This document shows, piece after piece, positions 44,076-54,990 of a stretch of 64,000 nucleotides of DNA. Position 1 is the stretch's first letter, and the number at the start of each line of letters is the position of its first letter. The translations under genes and the position numbers were made by a program. Under the pieces are notes generated by a model. It was not told the origin of the DNA. It was given only the letters and a program-made list of their open reading frames with translations, and made no database searches. The DNA is from Chloranthus sessilifolius (lineage: Eukaryota > Streptophyta > Magnoliopsida > Chloranthales > Chloranthaceae): the NCBI GenBank assembly GCA_021018995.1, contig CM037586.1, positions 8,282,328 through 8,346,327 on the forward strand, in the 5' to 3' direction.

Positions 44076-45667
44076 TGATGAGTAGTGAAATATGATGATA
44101 TTTCACCCCTAGATACCTATATTTAGCTATCCGATGAAGGCTATCTGATAAGAATTATTAGATTTGAAGTGTTTCAGGTAAATACAAGCCAAGTGTAGAA
44201 AACAGCCCAAGAATTTTGAAAATAATGTCAAAACACTGCAACTTTGGGTCATCGAGAACTTTGTGTGACTTGTAGCTCAATTTTGATATTCAAGACGGCC
44301 GAATTATGAAATTATTAAAACACAAACGTTGTAGATCTTTCTATCAGCTTTCCAACGGATCAAGAATCACCTCAATCCAAGTTCGGGACAGAGAGTTATG
44401 GCCAAAATACCAAAGCCATATCTAATGCAAAGTTCGGCGGGAATTCACGAAAATCTGGGAGGTCGACGCATCGACCCTATTGGGTCGATTAATCGACCCT
44501 AAATTTTCGAGTTGGAACACCTCTGTGGCTGGGAAACTTCGGCTCTATTTAAAGCGGATCAAACACTTCGGAAAGTAGGAATTAGAGATAGGAATTAGAG
44601 ATAGAGGAATTAGAGATGGAGGAATGAGAGATAGGAATTAGAGAGAAAAATTTGAGATAGATAATTAGAGAGTTAGTTTTGGCTTTTCTTTTTTAGAGTT
44701 TTTGGAGAGAATTTTTTTTAGAGGATTATTATTCATTATTATTATTTGTGGTTTTAGACTCCTCTTGGCATCTTTTCAAGAGTTCTTCTTTCTCTTTCTT
44801 CTAGGGTTCCATCTGGGTAGATTGTACCTAGGATTTACATTATTTTTCCTTTACGTTCATGAAAGCATAGATTGTATTTAGGAAAAGACATTATAAACAA
44901 AGATCTTTGGAAGAAATAAAAAGGGGAATGACTTTGAATGAACAAGGAGATCATACACCAAAGATGAACGGCTAAATCAGTAGATCGGGGAAGATACGAT
45001 CCTCAGATAAGTACCCTTATTTATGATTAATACCATAGTCGATTTATTATCATCATGGAATCGTTTTGCTAAAAGTTTGTGTTATTGAAAATATATTGAA
45101 TGCTTGTTATGACCGTTGATTGCGCGTATCAACGGCTATAATCGCTAGATCTGGACCTGCAGACTGATCTAGGCTGCAGAGCGATTATGTGTTTACTGTT
45201 CTGATCTAAACATCATGAGATACGTTATGCTTCTTACATGACTCATACTGCAATGATAGGCTGAGTCATAGTTTTTAGATAGGGTATGCCGGATTGATGA
45301 TCATATTTTATTACGAATCATCTCTATAGTTGAATGATGGTGTGAATGATGCTTTAATAAAACTGTGGGTTTTAATGGTAGAAAAGGGGTACAAATCCGG
45401 GGTAGCATATTCCTTGATCTCATTTAATTATTATTTTAGATTCATCAGTAATTAGTTGTTTAGATTAATTTATTTTTCTGCATTTAGGAAAAGTGTGATA
45501 AATTTTGGAAAAATTGAATCTGCCCTTTGGTACTTCCTTAGGGATGTTTTTAAACCTCTGAAAGAATTAATTAAAATTCAAGATTTTTCTGTGGGTTCGA
45601 CACCTTTGTTCTTGCCATACTGCAATAGATCTTGTGCACTTACAAGGGTTACACTTTAAATCGATCA
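44076..45667 (+). repeat. 3' LTR of Athila-like element
   Basis: 1,592 bp, pairing with 28462-30025. It contains the 22 bp absent from the left LTR (starting gtggctgggaaacttcggct near 44525) and the palindrome gggtcgattaatcgaccc near 44480. The target duplication atcac follows at 45668. Confidence 0.95.
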
Positions 45668-45672
45668 ATCAC

Positions 45673-45753
45673 CGATATGGTACATTCAATGTACAGTATC
45701 GGTGACCACCGATACCAATACGTATCGGTATCAGACGAAATTTTGATCCATGC
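45673..45753. mobile_element. CGATACG-type MITE, right part
   Basis: Continues the unit split by the Athila element at 28461. It contains ccaatacgtatcggtatc and ends gaaattttgatccatg, an inverted match to the start of the left part. Confidence 0.6.
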
Positions 45754-45854
45754 TCCAAGTCCTAGAATGAAGTCCATAGCCGATAAAATAGCAACTGGCT
45801 GTGCGGTGATCTAACTTCTTAATATTGGGATTATAAAAGTTAGCTTCAGCTTCT

Positions 45855-47091
45855 CAACCCCATATATGTAAATGTCCGAGCTTTGGATTGTGATGACTTT
45901 AGTTGCACATTATGATCTTCAAGGCTGCTTTTCTAAATAGAGACCTTTTAGAAGACATATGCATGTTTCAGCCAGTGGGTTTTGTGATTAATAGAAAAGA
46001 ACAACTAGTTTGTAAATTGAATAAGTCCATTTATGGTCTAAAGCAAGCTTCTATGCAGTGGGATTTGAAATTCGATGAGGTTGTCACTAGTTATGAGTTT
46101 AAGAAAAATATTATTAATCATTGTATATATCTCAAAAATAGTGGGAGCAAATTTGTCATTCTAATTTTCTATGTGGACGATATATTACTTGCAAGTAACG
46201 ATATTCATTTTCTCTACGATACTAAGAGTTTTCTCTCCAAGGAATTTTATATGAAGGATTTGGATATTGCTAATTATATGCTTTGGCATTAAAATTCATC
46301 ATGATAGAGCTACCGATTGTTTAGGTCTTTCGCAAAAGGCCCACATAGAGAAAGTACTTAAATGATATGACATGGATAGATGCGCTCCAGGAGAAGCACC
46401 CGTTTTGAAGGGTGATATTATCTCCGAAGATCTATAGCCCAAAACTGAGGCAGAAAGGCAACAAATAGATCAAAAGGAGTATGCTTCAGTTGTAAATAGT
46501 CTTATCTATGTAATAATTTGTCTACGTCCTGATATCAGTTTCGCTGTCACCCTACTTAGCTAATATTAGTCTAATCCAGGATTAGCGTATTGGAAAGCTG
46601 CGAAAAAGGTACTTTGTTACTTACAGAGAACCAAAGATTTTATGTTAACCTATCATAAGTCAGATGAGCTTAAGGTTGTCAGATACTCATATTTCGATTT
46701 TGCTGGCTGTAAGAATAGTATCAAAATGACAGCAGGTTATTTATTTCTACTTATGGAGTGTGTTATTTCCTAAAAAAGAGTAAACAGACTTTGACGGCAA
46801 ATTCGACTATATAGGCAGAGATTATTGGTTGTTATGAGGTTACTTATCATTTATTGTGATAATAAGGCTATGACTAAGTTTGTGAAATACAAAAAGGTTA
46901 CCAAGAGGAATAAACATTTTGATGTCAAGTATTTCGTTGTATATGAGAACGTTCAAGGTTGTGTTATAAAGATTTCTCGCATTAATAAGGAGCTTATGAT
47001 TATAGATCCCCTTGCCAATGGTTTACCACCCAAAGTTTTTAAGGAGCATATGACTCGGATGGGACTTATTGGGTTGTTGACTCAGTTCTAG
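45855..47091 (+). pseudogene. Copia RT (C-terminal) and RNase H
   Basis: This belongs to the Copia element bounded at 26602 and 48239. It starts mid-RT (IVMTLVAHYDLQ, then a frameshift). The ORF at 45903-46292 has LVCKLNKSIYGLKQASMQWD and an intact catalytic ILIFYVDDILLASND. Further fragments in shifting frames are LGLSQKAHIEKVLK, DQKEYASVVNSLIYV, and RNase H ending in the ORF at 46825-47091 (IYCDNKAMTKFVKY, KHFDVKYFVV, LPPKVFKEHMTRMG). Many stops are present. The upstream part of pol is absent on the other side of the nested insertions. Confidence 0.88.
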
Positions 47092-47767
47092 ATTTGCTTC
47101 TATTTGGACATGTTATCATTGTTTCTTTTCTGCTATTGATCATGAATCTTTTTCGCTGCATTTATATACATATTTTTATTTTGAGCTCAGATTATTATAT
47201 TATCACATGTTATTATTTACAAGTTATGAGATTGTTTGTCACAAAGTATGATGGCGTTTGTCACAAAATAATCTGGAGTGTTCGACACTCAAGTTTGTTT
47301 AGGCTAAACGTGAGTTGGCCCCACGTTAGTAATGCCTTCACTCTAATGAAAAGGTGATTGATTTATCACAAAGTGGAATGCAAGGTTACATCAGAGTAAC
47401 ATGCAGTAGTATAAAGCAGGACTCCACGAGAATGAGTATAAGACCAAGTTTTAAGAATACTCTATCTCTCGTGACACATTGTTTAAAATAATCACATAAC
47501 GGTTAAGGACGTTGAAGTTTCGAGTAGTGTTAGTTTTGTGACTATGAAACTGTCCTAATGTCAATATTGAGTACACTAGTGCATTCATGATCCTTACTAA
47601 TAGTTCTTGAAATAGAGATGAAAGGATATATCTGTTTAAGATTTTCAAAATCGGTGCACCGTGTCAAGTTTTCTTAAAGGAACAATTTGGACTTCGTTTT
47701 TTCAAAATTAAAAAAAAAAAAAACAAAAAAAAAACACCCAATTAGTCTTAAGGTCCAAGTGGAAAAC
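47092..47767 (+). other. 3' region of Copia element
   Basis: Non-coding. It ends with an A tract (47709-47733) and the purine-rich ggtccaagtggaaaac just before the 3' LTR, a usual Copia polypurine context. Confidence 0.7.
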
Positions 47768-48239
47768 TGTTGGATTTCACGGATTTATGTGGCCCATAAG
47801 TCACACGTCATGGTCAAGGTCAAACGGTCCAAGTTTTTAACTTAGAGATATGATGAAAATACTAATTGTGGTCAAACTAGAAGTTTCCAATTATATCAAG
47901 AGTTGTGATTTTACCCTAACATAAGTATGGTAATCTTAACCGTTAGATTCCTTGATGGGCAAATTTCTAACCTAATTGGCTATCCTATTTAAAGGGATAT
48001 AGAGTCCCTCTTCTACACACAATATACGTATCAATTGAATTATAAGAATTCAAGGGAAACCGATCTTCTTTATGGTATACAAAGAAAGAGAAGACTCTCC
48101 ATCAAATCATCGATTGTCGGATGATTGCTCGAATTGCTCAAAGCTAAATCTTTGCATGAAAAACTCTACGGTGCAAAGTATGCTAAAGTTTTATTTAATT
48201 CTGCTTTTAATTGCGGGAAGATCCTAATAGTTTTCAATA
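47768..48239 (+). repeat. 3' LTR of Copia element
   Basis: 472 bp; pairs with 26602-27074. Its last dinucleotide reads TA (ttttcaata) where the 5' LTR has CA. Confidence 0.9.
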
Positions 48240-48420
48240 TTTTTCTCCCTGTTTTTAGTACCATACATTAAGCATAATTTAGTGGGCTTTTTTTAAAAAT
48301 GTTTTTGGTACAAGAAATAATTAGAAATGAAGCATAATTTAATGGGGTTTTCTCCCTTTTAGTATAAAAAATAATAAGAAATTAAGGTAAATTTAATTGG
48401 TTCTTTTCCATTTCACGAGG
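48240..48420. repeat. AT minisatellite, right part
   Basis: Repeats of the agtaccatacattaagcata type with aatttaatggggttttc. It continues the array left at 26601, which shows the Copia element landed inside this repeat. Confidence 0.75.
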
Positions 48421-49064
48421 AGGGCGATGGGCGTTCGGTGATGGAGCTAAAGTGACGTTTGAAATGGAGCTAAAGTGTAGTTTCTCGGCCCTTTTCCACA
48501 TGGAGCTTGGACGTTATAGAACAATTTACTAAAAAAATTTAGAATTTATTTATGAAAGGTGAAAGTCATAAAAAACACATCGTGGATATATGAAGATTTG
48601 ATTTTTATTTTTTTGAAAAATCAGATTTCTATCCCCTTTGGCCTTTGATTTTGTGAGTTCGCAACCAAGGGCAAAGGGGCTTGAAATCCAATTCACCTAG
48701 TTGCAACGAATCGAACTGCGAAGTGGCTCAGGATTCGATAAAATTGGCAGTGAACCTAGTAATCGTGGCTGAAAAAAAATTCGAGGATCACATGATAGTC
48801 ATATTTTTTTCAGTTTTTTTTGGATATTAATCATGTGGTGTGGAGAGATTTTTTATGAAAATCTTAGGATGAATCCGATCTATATAATGGCATTGTGAAC
48901 AACATGACACCGCAATGGTGGCACATATCAATGACCCGCTCACCAACCTTGATGATCGAGTTCATCGATCAGTACTAACTCCATTATTTTGATAATTAAG
49001 TTAAGGTTTTTAGGTCCTCTCCTTTTTATTAAGCTCAAAAAATAAAATGATTACATATGTCCTC
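48421..49064. other. No gene recognised
   Basis: Mixed-composition sequence without a supported ORF or repeat match inside the window, apart from short duplicated words near 48435-48480 (tggagctaaagtg). Confidence 0.5.
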
Positions 49065-49861
49065 TTCCTTCTCTCTCTCTTCGTTGCAGTGTTCTATGCA
49101 TTTGATTATGAGGCACTGTATTTACAACCAAGAATCTTCTTTCTCAACCAGGGTTTCACGTGATGAAACTGTTGACTACTTTGAATCATATGATGGAGAT
49201 CGTTTTTCTCTCCAATCTTTCACTTAAACTATCTTGAGATCATAGCCTACCATCAGACGGTTAGATTTTAATTTTACATGGCACACACCCTAAAAAATGA
49301 ACATAATCATAGGATTCATCAAACGTGGTTCTTGGATCACTTTTCGAGATATGGGCCATCTACAATAAAAGTTTGACCGGTTGATGGTAGGAACATGATC
49401 TCAAGATTCATTATATGGAAGATTGGGACAAATAATAATCTCCATCGTCCGATTCAAAGTAGTCAACAGTTTAAGCATGTGAAACCCGAGTTGAGAAGGT
49501 TCCTAGTTTGTAAATGAGTACCTTTATTTCCACCCATAGATACTTTCAATCCACTCACGCTCCCACGTGCAAGTAAAAAAAACCAAAAAGTCCCCCTGAA
49601 ATTTGTGAGCCAAATACACCCACCGTTTTCTTTATTTTCACCCACTTATTTATGCATGCAAACCTCCTGCTTCCGAGCTCTTCGTCCTCTCATTCCCGTG
49701 CTACGACCTCTTTGAATACCGAGCATTCCCCACGCTCGCACGTTCATTCTTCTTCACTCAGTTGGACACCCACGACTGTCTTCTTCGTTCTTTTGGTACA
49801 CTCACATACTTTTTCTTCCTCTTGTTTTGGTTTCGATTTCGTGCTATTGAGAACACTGAGC

Positions 49862-50776
49862 ATGGGTTCGAAGGACGCGGATGATAGCTCCGAAAAGCTG
49901 CTATCATATGATGATGATCTGGAGTTCACCCAACTCCCTCGTACAAAATTACAACCTCTTGTACAGGTAAATGATTTTTTTTTTTCATTCTATTTGTATT
50001 CATTTTTCATTATATTATTTTTCATTCTATTTGTATTCTCTTCCATTCTATTATTATTCATTATATAATAATATAACTTCCATTATATTATTTTTCATTC
50101 TAAGTAAACTTAGAGTTTGGTAGTGGACTTATTTTGGATTCTATTTGTATTATTTTTTATTATATTATTTTCATTCTATTTATATTCATTCTAATTTCAT
50201 TATTTTTTATTCTATTTGTATTAGTTTTCATTATATAATTTTTCATTTTAAGTAAATTTAGGGTTTTGTAAATGGGTTATTTTTCAATCTATTTGCATTA
50301 TTTTTCATTATATTATTTTTTATTCTATTTGTATTAGATTTCATTTTATAATTTTTCAATCTAAATAAACTTAAGATTTCTATGCATTAATGAAAAATGG
50401 TTTAGTAGGTTTTATTTCATTTCTATATCGAATTTATTTATGGAAGAGTAATATATATTTTTTATTTTTGATGGATTGACTTTGGTTCAAAATTGATTGG
50501 CTTTGATTAAAAAATAATTTTCATTGAGCATTTTGACGTAAGTTACGAGAGGGTATAAGTTCATTCATTTAAATAGTGATTATGTTTTGAACGTTATGTT
50601 ATTATGTTCAGGTGGACGATATGCAATCACAGAACACGGACTTTACTCTCCTTATGATCACAAATTAGCTCTTTAGCACCCGCGAGAAAATGATGGAGTA
50701 GGCTCGCGATATCGCAAATGAAGCGGGAACTGTGCTTTCTATCATCGAGAACTGTATGACGGTGATATCGAGATGA
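49862..50776 (+). pseudogene. MULE-borne gene fragment, two exons
   Basis: Exon 1 (49862-49966) encodes 35 residues starting MGSKDADDSSEKLLSYDDDL and ends in a good splice donor (acag/gtaaat). An AT-rich intron follows. Exon 2 begins at 50612 after ttatgttcag and reads, through two TAG stops, LFSTREKMME and ARDIANEAGTVLSIIE before a TGA at 50774. The pattern F-x-SRE-x-MxxWAR-x-(A/V)xxxG-x-V resembles the N-terminal region of plant MULE/FAR1-like proteins; the second stop sits where that Trp is expected. The DNA-binding and catalytic parts are missing. The frame is open upstream to 49652, so the start is uncertain. Either a relic transposase or a captured host piece. Confidence 0.5.
49967..50611. 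repeat. AT-rich intron with degenerate minisatellite
   Basis: Many imperfect copies of tttcattctatttgtatta and ttttcattatattattttt. Confidence 0.7.
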
Positions 50777-51859
50777 TTGTGTAGCGGGATGATCATCTCA
50801 GTTCACAAAACGATCTAAGAACTTTAACTCTTCCAATGATTATGAGAAAGTTGTGGCCGAAGATTATCCGATCATTGACCTGGATTGATTGCACTCCCTA
50901 GAAATTTGATAGTTTTTTTAGTTGGGGGTGGGGTATATATATGGTATATACATAAAAATAGTAAAAATATTATGATCATGTCAGCATCCTTTTGTGTAAC
51001 TGGTATAAATATAGATATTATGAAATGATATAGAATTGAATACAAAAGAATTTTTTTTGTTGAAGAGTATTTTATTGAAGTGTATTTATGCTCATAACAG
51101 TTAGGATTATTCAGTCTAACCTTCATATGCTTCATTTAAGAAATCGACATATTCAACTATGTATGTCATCTACACCAGATGAAATATGGGATCCCATGAT
51201 ACCATGCAATATTGATACTTATTGAATGATTTTCATATTTATAAATAAAGGAGCTTTTGAAGAGATTGATCAATTGGCCAGAAATTCTATTAAAGACCTT
51301 CTTAACGCAGACACAAAGTAATCAATCATTTGTAATTTACAAAGATAATTAATACTCTACTAATTAAGAACTTTACTTGTCGTGCAGAAATTATTAAATT
51401 AATCAAATAAATCATATAGAAAAAATGTGGGTTGTGATTGAATATAACCAAAAAAATAAGAAAAGTACAAAAAAAAAAAAAAATTATTCTGTGGGTATGC
51501 TGTAAGGTTTGTTGAGGGGAGACTGCTTCCTTAGAGCTGAGAAATTTTCTTAGACTATGAGATTATTTTGTAGACATTATAAATTGTCATTTTCGTAAGA
51601 ACAGTTATAGTCATCAAGTGGGTGCCCATGATGACATGAGAAATTGGCCTTAGCACATAGTATAAAAGAAAGATTTGGCAACGGGATCTTTGGCAATGGG
51701 AGGCTTGTGTCATGTATCTATCTTGTCTGATTTTAAGTTCATGATTTAAAGATCTTTGTACAAAAAATTAACACAATTCGACAGTTGATATAATTAAATG
51801 TAGTGTGGTTAGATTATCAAAACCTATAGAAAAAAGTGAGGTTGGATTTAACAAAAAAA
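50777..51859. other. MULE interior, no gene recognised
   Basis: AT-rich sequence without a supported ORF between the gene fragment and the hairpin MITE. Confidence 0.5.
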
Positions 51860-52291
51860 ACAAGTGTTAGAGGATTTAAAAATTAAAAAAAAAACTGTTC
51901 TATGGGTCTGACGGTGGGTGCCCACCGTCAGACCTACAAAACATTTAAAAAAAAAAAAATCTCCCAACACTTTTTTTTTTGTTAAATGCAACCTCAAGGA
52001 AGAACTGGTCTGACAATGGGTGCCCACTGTCAGGTATATGAACGTGACAGCAGGTACCCACCATGAGGCCATCAGAGAATGAACTCCAGTGAGGCTCCTC
52101 ACTGGAGTTCATCCTCTGATGGCCTTCCTCACTAGAGTTTATTCTCTGATGGCCTGATGGAGGGTTCCTGCTGCCACTTTTGCTTCTCTGGCAGTGGTTT
52201 CCCACCGTCAGGGAGAAATTTTTTTTTTTTTTTACAGTTAGTGCCCACCGTCAGACCCATAGAACAATTGTTTTTTAATATCCCCAACACT
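51860..52291. mobile_element. Hairpin-rich MITE inside the MULE
   Basis: Inverted ends: caagtgttagaggat at the left and atccccaacactt at the right; tgttctatgggtctgacgg at 51896 against its complement near 52264. Inside are a near-perfect palindrome (tctgacggtgggtgcccacc and its mirror, 51907-51933) and a second hairpin around gaggctcctcactgg (52090). No ORF of its own. Confidence 0.65.
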
Positions 52292-53887
52292 TTTTTCATA
52301 TGATATTTTGATTAACTATGGATGTATAATCCAATCTACATTAGGTCATTTCTTCCTTGAGTTCTATACTTTTTGGGATGGTAGCATGTCCTCCCCATAA
52401 ATAAACCTTATAGAATTACTAAACCAATAATATCCCTATTGATTTGGTGATGTTTTGGGTAGCATAGTGGGGGATATTAAAGAATAAGTAGTTCACCCAA
52501 TCCCCTATTTTCTTATTTGTAATATGTGGTCGCACAATTGACTTTCGCTACCCCACAAACCCTAACAAAAACTCAGAGGGTTTCTTTGCAAGTGTGGGTG
52601 TACAGAGTTCGTATGTTTCTCACGTTCTAGCAGCACGAGAAGAAGATTGGGGAAGACGATGAGGGTGTAAAGCCACGAGTTCAAAAAGGGTTCGTATAGC
52701 CACAAAAATCTTTCCTAATGTTGCACATCATGAATAGACGATGTGGGTGTACAAAATTCAAATTTGGCGCAAGCGGAAAGAGGAAGAGGAAAGAAGACGA
52801 TGTGGGTGGAAGGAAAATTTTCGGTGGGTGAATTCGAACGTTAGAAACAAAATATTGAATATGTGAGTGGAAGGAAAGATTCGATTTGTCTCAGTCATGC
52901 ACCCACTTATGTGGGTGGATCGAAAGAATCTGTGGATAGAAATAAAGGTACTCTTTGTAAATACAAATACAATTTGATAATTGAAAGCTAGTTGATCCCA
53001 GTTTCTCTTTTCTTTTGTTTAGGACTTCCCTTCGTGCCTACCCAATTACTGATTGTGCATGCAGTGTAAACCCGTTGACGGCGTACATGGATGATGGAGA
53101 TCGATTTTATACATATATTCCACACGATTAATCTTCACACCATCAGACCATCAACACTGTACCTAGTATTGACGGCCTGGTTTTTATCCCAACAAAAGTT
53201 TGTACCCAATGTTGACACTCTAATGGTGTGAAGGTCAATCGTGTAGAATACTGGTTTACAGTCAAAGCACATTCAATAATTGGGTAGGCACGAAGGGATG
53301 TCCTAAACAAGAAGAAAAGAGAAACCGAGATGAACTGGCTTTCAATTATCAAAGTGTATTTGTATTTACAAACTGGGAACCTTCTCAACCTTCACATGCT
53401 TAAACTGTTGACTACTTTGAATCTGACGATGAAGATTATTATTTGCCCCAATCTTTCATACAATGAATCTTGAGATAATGGGCCTACCATCAAGCGGTCA
53501 GACTTTTATTGCACATGGCCCACCTCTTGAAAAGTCATATGAGAATCACGTTTGATGAATCCTATGATCATGCTCACTTTTTTGGGTGTGTGCGATGTAG
53601 AATTAAAATCTGACCCTCTGATGGCAGGCCATGATCCCAAGATAGTTTGAGTGAAAGATTGGAGAGAAAAACGATCTCTATCATTTGATTCAAAGTAGAA
53701 CATTTATCCCCAAGTTGAGAAGGAAGATTCTTGATTTTAAATACAGCGGCTCGTAATCAAATGCTTAGAGGCTTTGAGCAACGCAAGAGAGAGAGTAAAG
53801 ACTAGGGATTTGTTTTTGCTTTTGTTGGATTTTATAGATGTGGGGCCTCCACATTGAATAGGGGGGGGGGGGGACTTGTTTTTTGTT

Positions 53888-54291
53888 GGGGGAGCCATTA
53901 CTTGCACTCATTTTTTAAGTGATTGCAATGAGGTTAAAAATAGATTTTATATTTTAGGGACATGTGACATGTGAAAATAAAATAAAGGTAGTCTGATTTA
54001 AAGTTCATGATCTATAGATCCTTAGTAGATAAGATTGGTACAAAATATAATCTTCATCATGTGATTAAATATAGTCAAAGGCTATTATTTGATACAATGG
54101 TTGACAACAATAGATCATATGATAAATATCGTGTTTTGCTCTGATCTTATTCATGAAGGATCTATAGATCATGAACTTTAAATCAGATAGCTTAGATTGC
54201 ATTTTCACGTGTCGCATGCCCCTAAAATATAAAGTCTTTCTTTAGCCTCGGTGCAACCACTTAAAGAGTGTGTGCAAGTAGCCGCTCCCCC
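53888..54291. mobile_element. Fold-back MITE, GGGGGAGC ends
   Basis: The 404-bp unit starts gggggagccattacttgcac and ends with gtgcaagtagccgctccccc, with inverted pairing along both arms (ttcatgatctatagatcctt at left, aaggatctatagatcatgaa at right). Flanking tttgtt on both sides may be a 6-bp TSD but is low complexity. Confidence 0.75.
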
Positions 54292-54419
54292 TTTGTTTTT
54301 TTTTTAACATTAGCCCTTTGAAGGCTATTTCGAAATTTGGAAGTTTGTGAGGGCCTAGGCCCATAGTCTAAAAATTGCGTCCGCCTGTATCCAAGTAGAA
54401 TAACTACAGTTGAAAAATA

Positions 54420-54990
54420 AATGGTACGTGTTGAAATTTAGTCCTACGTGGAGTATTCATAGTCTTCTCTCTCCTCTTGTGAGCCCTTTCACTTATAGCA
54501 GGCATAGCATTGTCTCTCCTCTTATAAGATCCTGTGTCCCTACACTTATAGCATTACTGAAATTCCCTTTTTAATCCAAATTCATAAAATAAAAAAATAT
54601 TTGACTTTCACCCTCCTCACTATAATTTTTACTTCAACTAGATTTAGAGCCCATTAGCCAAGTAAATCTATTCAACTATTCACAATACACTTGTAGGAAG
54701 TCTCTAACCTTTAGAAAGCTTGACTTCTTAACTTTATCTTTTTCTAGAACTTCCTTCACATACCAACCTCTTCTAGAATAATTTTAGATTAATGACATTT
54801 GTGACAAATCAGAGAGATATTTTAAAGAGAAAGAGGACCATGTTAGTCCTTCTTGATGGACCAATAGAAGTTTTATGTTTGTCAAATATCCAATGGTCTA
54901 TTTAGGAGCAATTTGTCTATAAATTGAACATATCTCTTCGAAAGTAGCTAAAAAAATAATTGCTGGCTTCCTCAAACTTATAGTTTTATT
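54420..54990. repeat. Segment duplicated from 5290-5930
   Basis: Same order of landmarks as the first copy, with gaaagtagctaaaaaaataa at the end. The GGGGGAGC MITE lies between it and the fold-back arm in this copy only. Confidence 0.65.

Larger units (their letters stand above)
28462..45667 (+). mobile_element. Composite Athila-like Ty3 element, 17.2 kb, TSD atcac
   Basis: Outer LTRs (28462-30025 and 44076-45667) start tgatgagtag and end in CA. They are flanked by exact atcac at 28457-28461 and 45668-45672. A tRNA-Asp-type primer site (tggcgccgttgccgagga) follows the 5' LTR. Gag, protease, RT-RNase H and INT follow in Ty3 order. A second RT-RNase H-INT-3' region block begins at 39840 after a truncated, divergent LTR (39233-39839). 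RT motifs of the FMDDFSVFG type and the primer site place it in the Athila clade. No envelope-like ORF is evident. The length clearly exceeds the roughly 12 kb expected without the duplication. Confidence 0.92.
26602..48239 (+). mobile_element. Ty1/copia element, split by later insertions, TSD ttttt
   Basis: LTRs of 473 and 472 bp (26602-27074 and 47768-48239) start tgttggatt and are flanked by ttttt on both sides (26597-26601 and 48240-48244). A tRNA-Met-type primer site (ttagtatcagagccc, 27076-27090) follows the 5' LTR, and a purine-rich stretch (aagtggaaaac) precedes the 3' LTR. Net of nested DNA it is about 4.4 kb. The right half holds RT and RNase H remnants. The left half has no recognisable gag or integrase, so it was rearranged before or besides the Athila insertion. 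The TSD is low complexity, so the boundary rests mainly on the LTRs. Confidence 0.85.
49516..52953 (+). mobile_element. MULE (Mutator-like) element with 9-bp TSD
   Basis: Both ends read gagtacctttatttc inward, with imperfect terminal inverted repeats of about 50 bp (left continues cacccatagatactttcaat; right, inverted, tatccacagattctttcgat). Exact 9-bp repeats tttgtaaat lie outside (49507-49515 and 52954-52962), the usual TSD length for Mutator-like elements. It is 3,438 bp long. It contains a spliced gene start and a nested hairpin MITE but no catalytic transposase core, so it is non-autonomous. Confidence 0.85.
49065..53812. mobile_element. Large fold-back element, split by a MULE
   Basis: 49080-49506 and 53370-53800 are inverted copies. 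Examples are ttgattatgaggcactgtat against atacagcggctcgtaatcaa, and caatctttcacttaaactat against gatagtttgagtgaaagatt. Inside the right half a second inverted pair exists (52965-53072 against 53251-53362, with ggacttcccttcgtgcctac and its complement). The element has no coding sequence of its own apart from the inserted MULE. A relative lies at 4490-5289. Ends are approximate and I could not fix a TSD. Confidence 0.7.

Noticed and set aside
49652..50068. 138-residue protein from the upstream ATG
   Set aside because: It reads through a good splice donor into an AT-rich intron. The upstream part is Ser-rich with no family resemblance; only the spliced model is reported.
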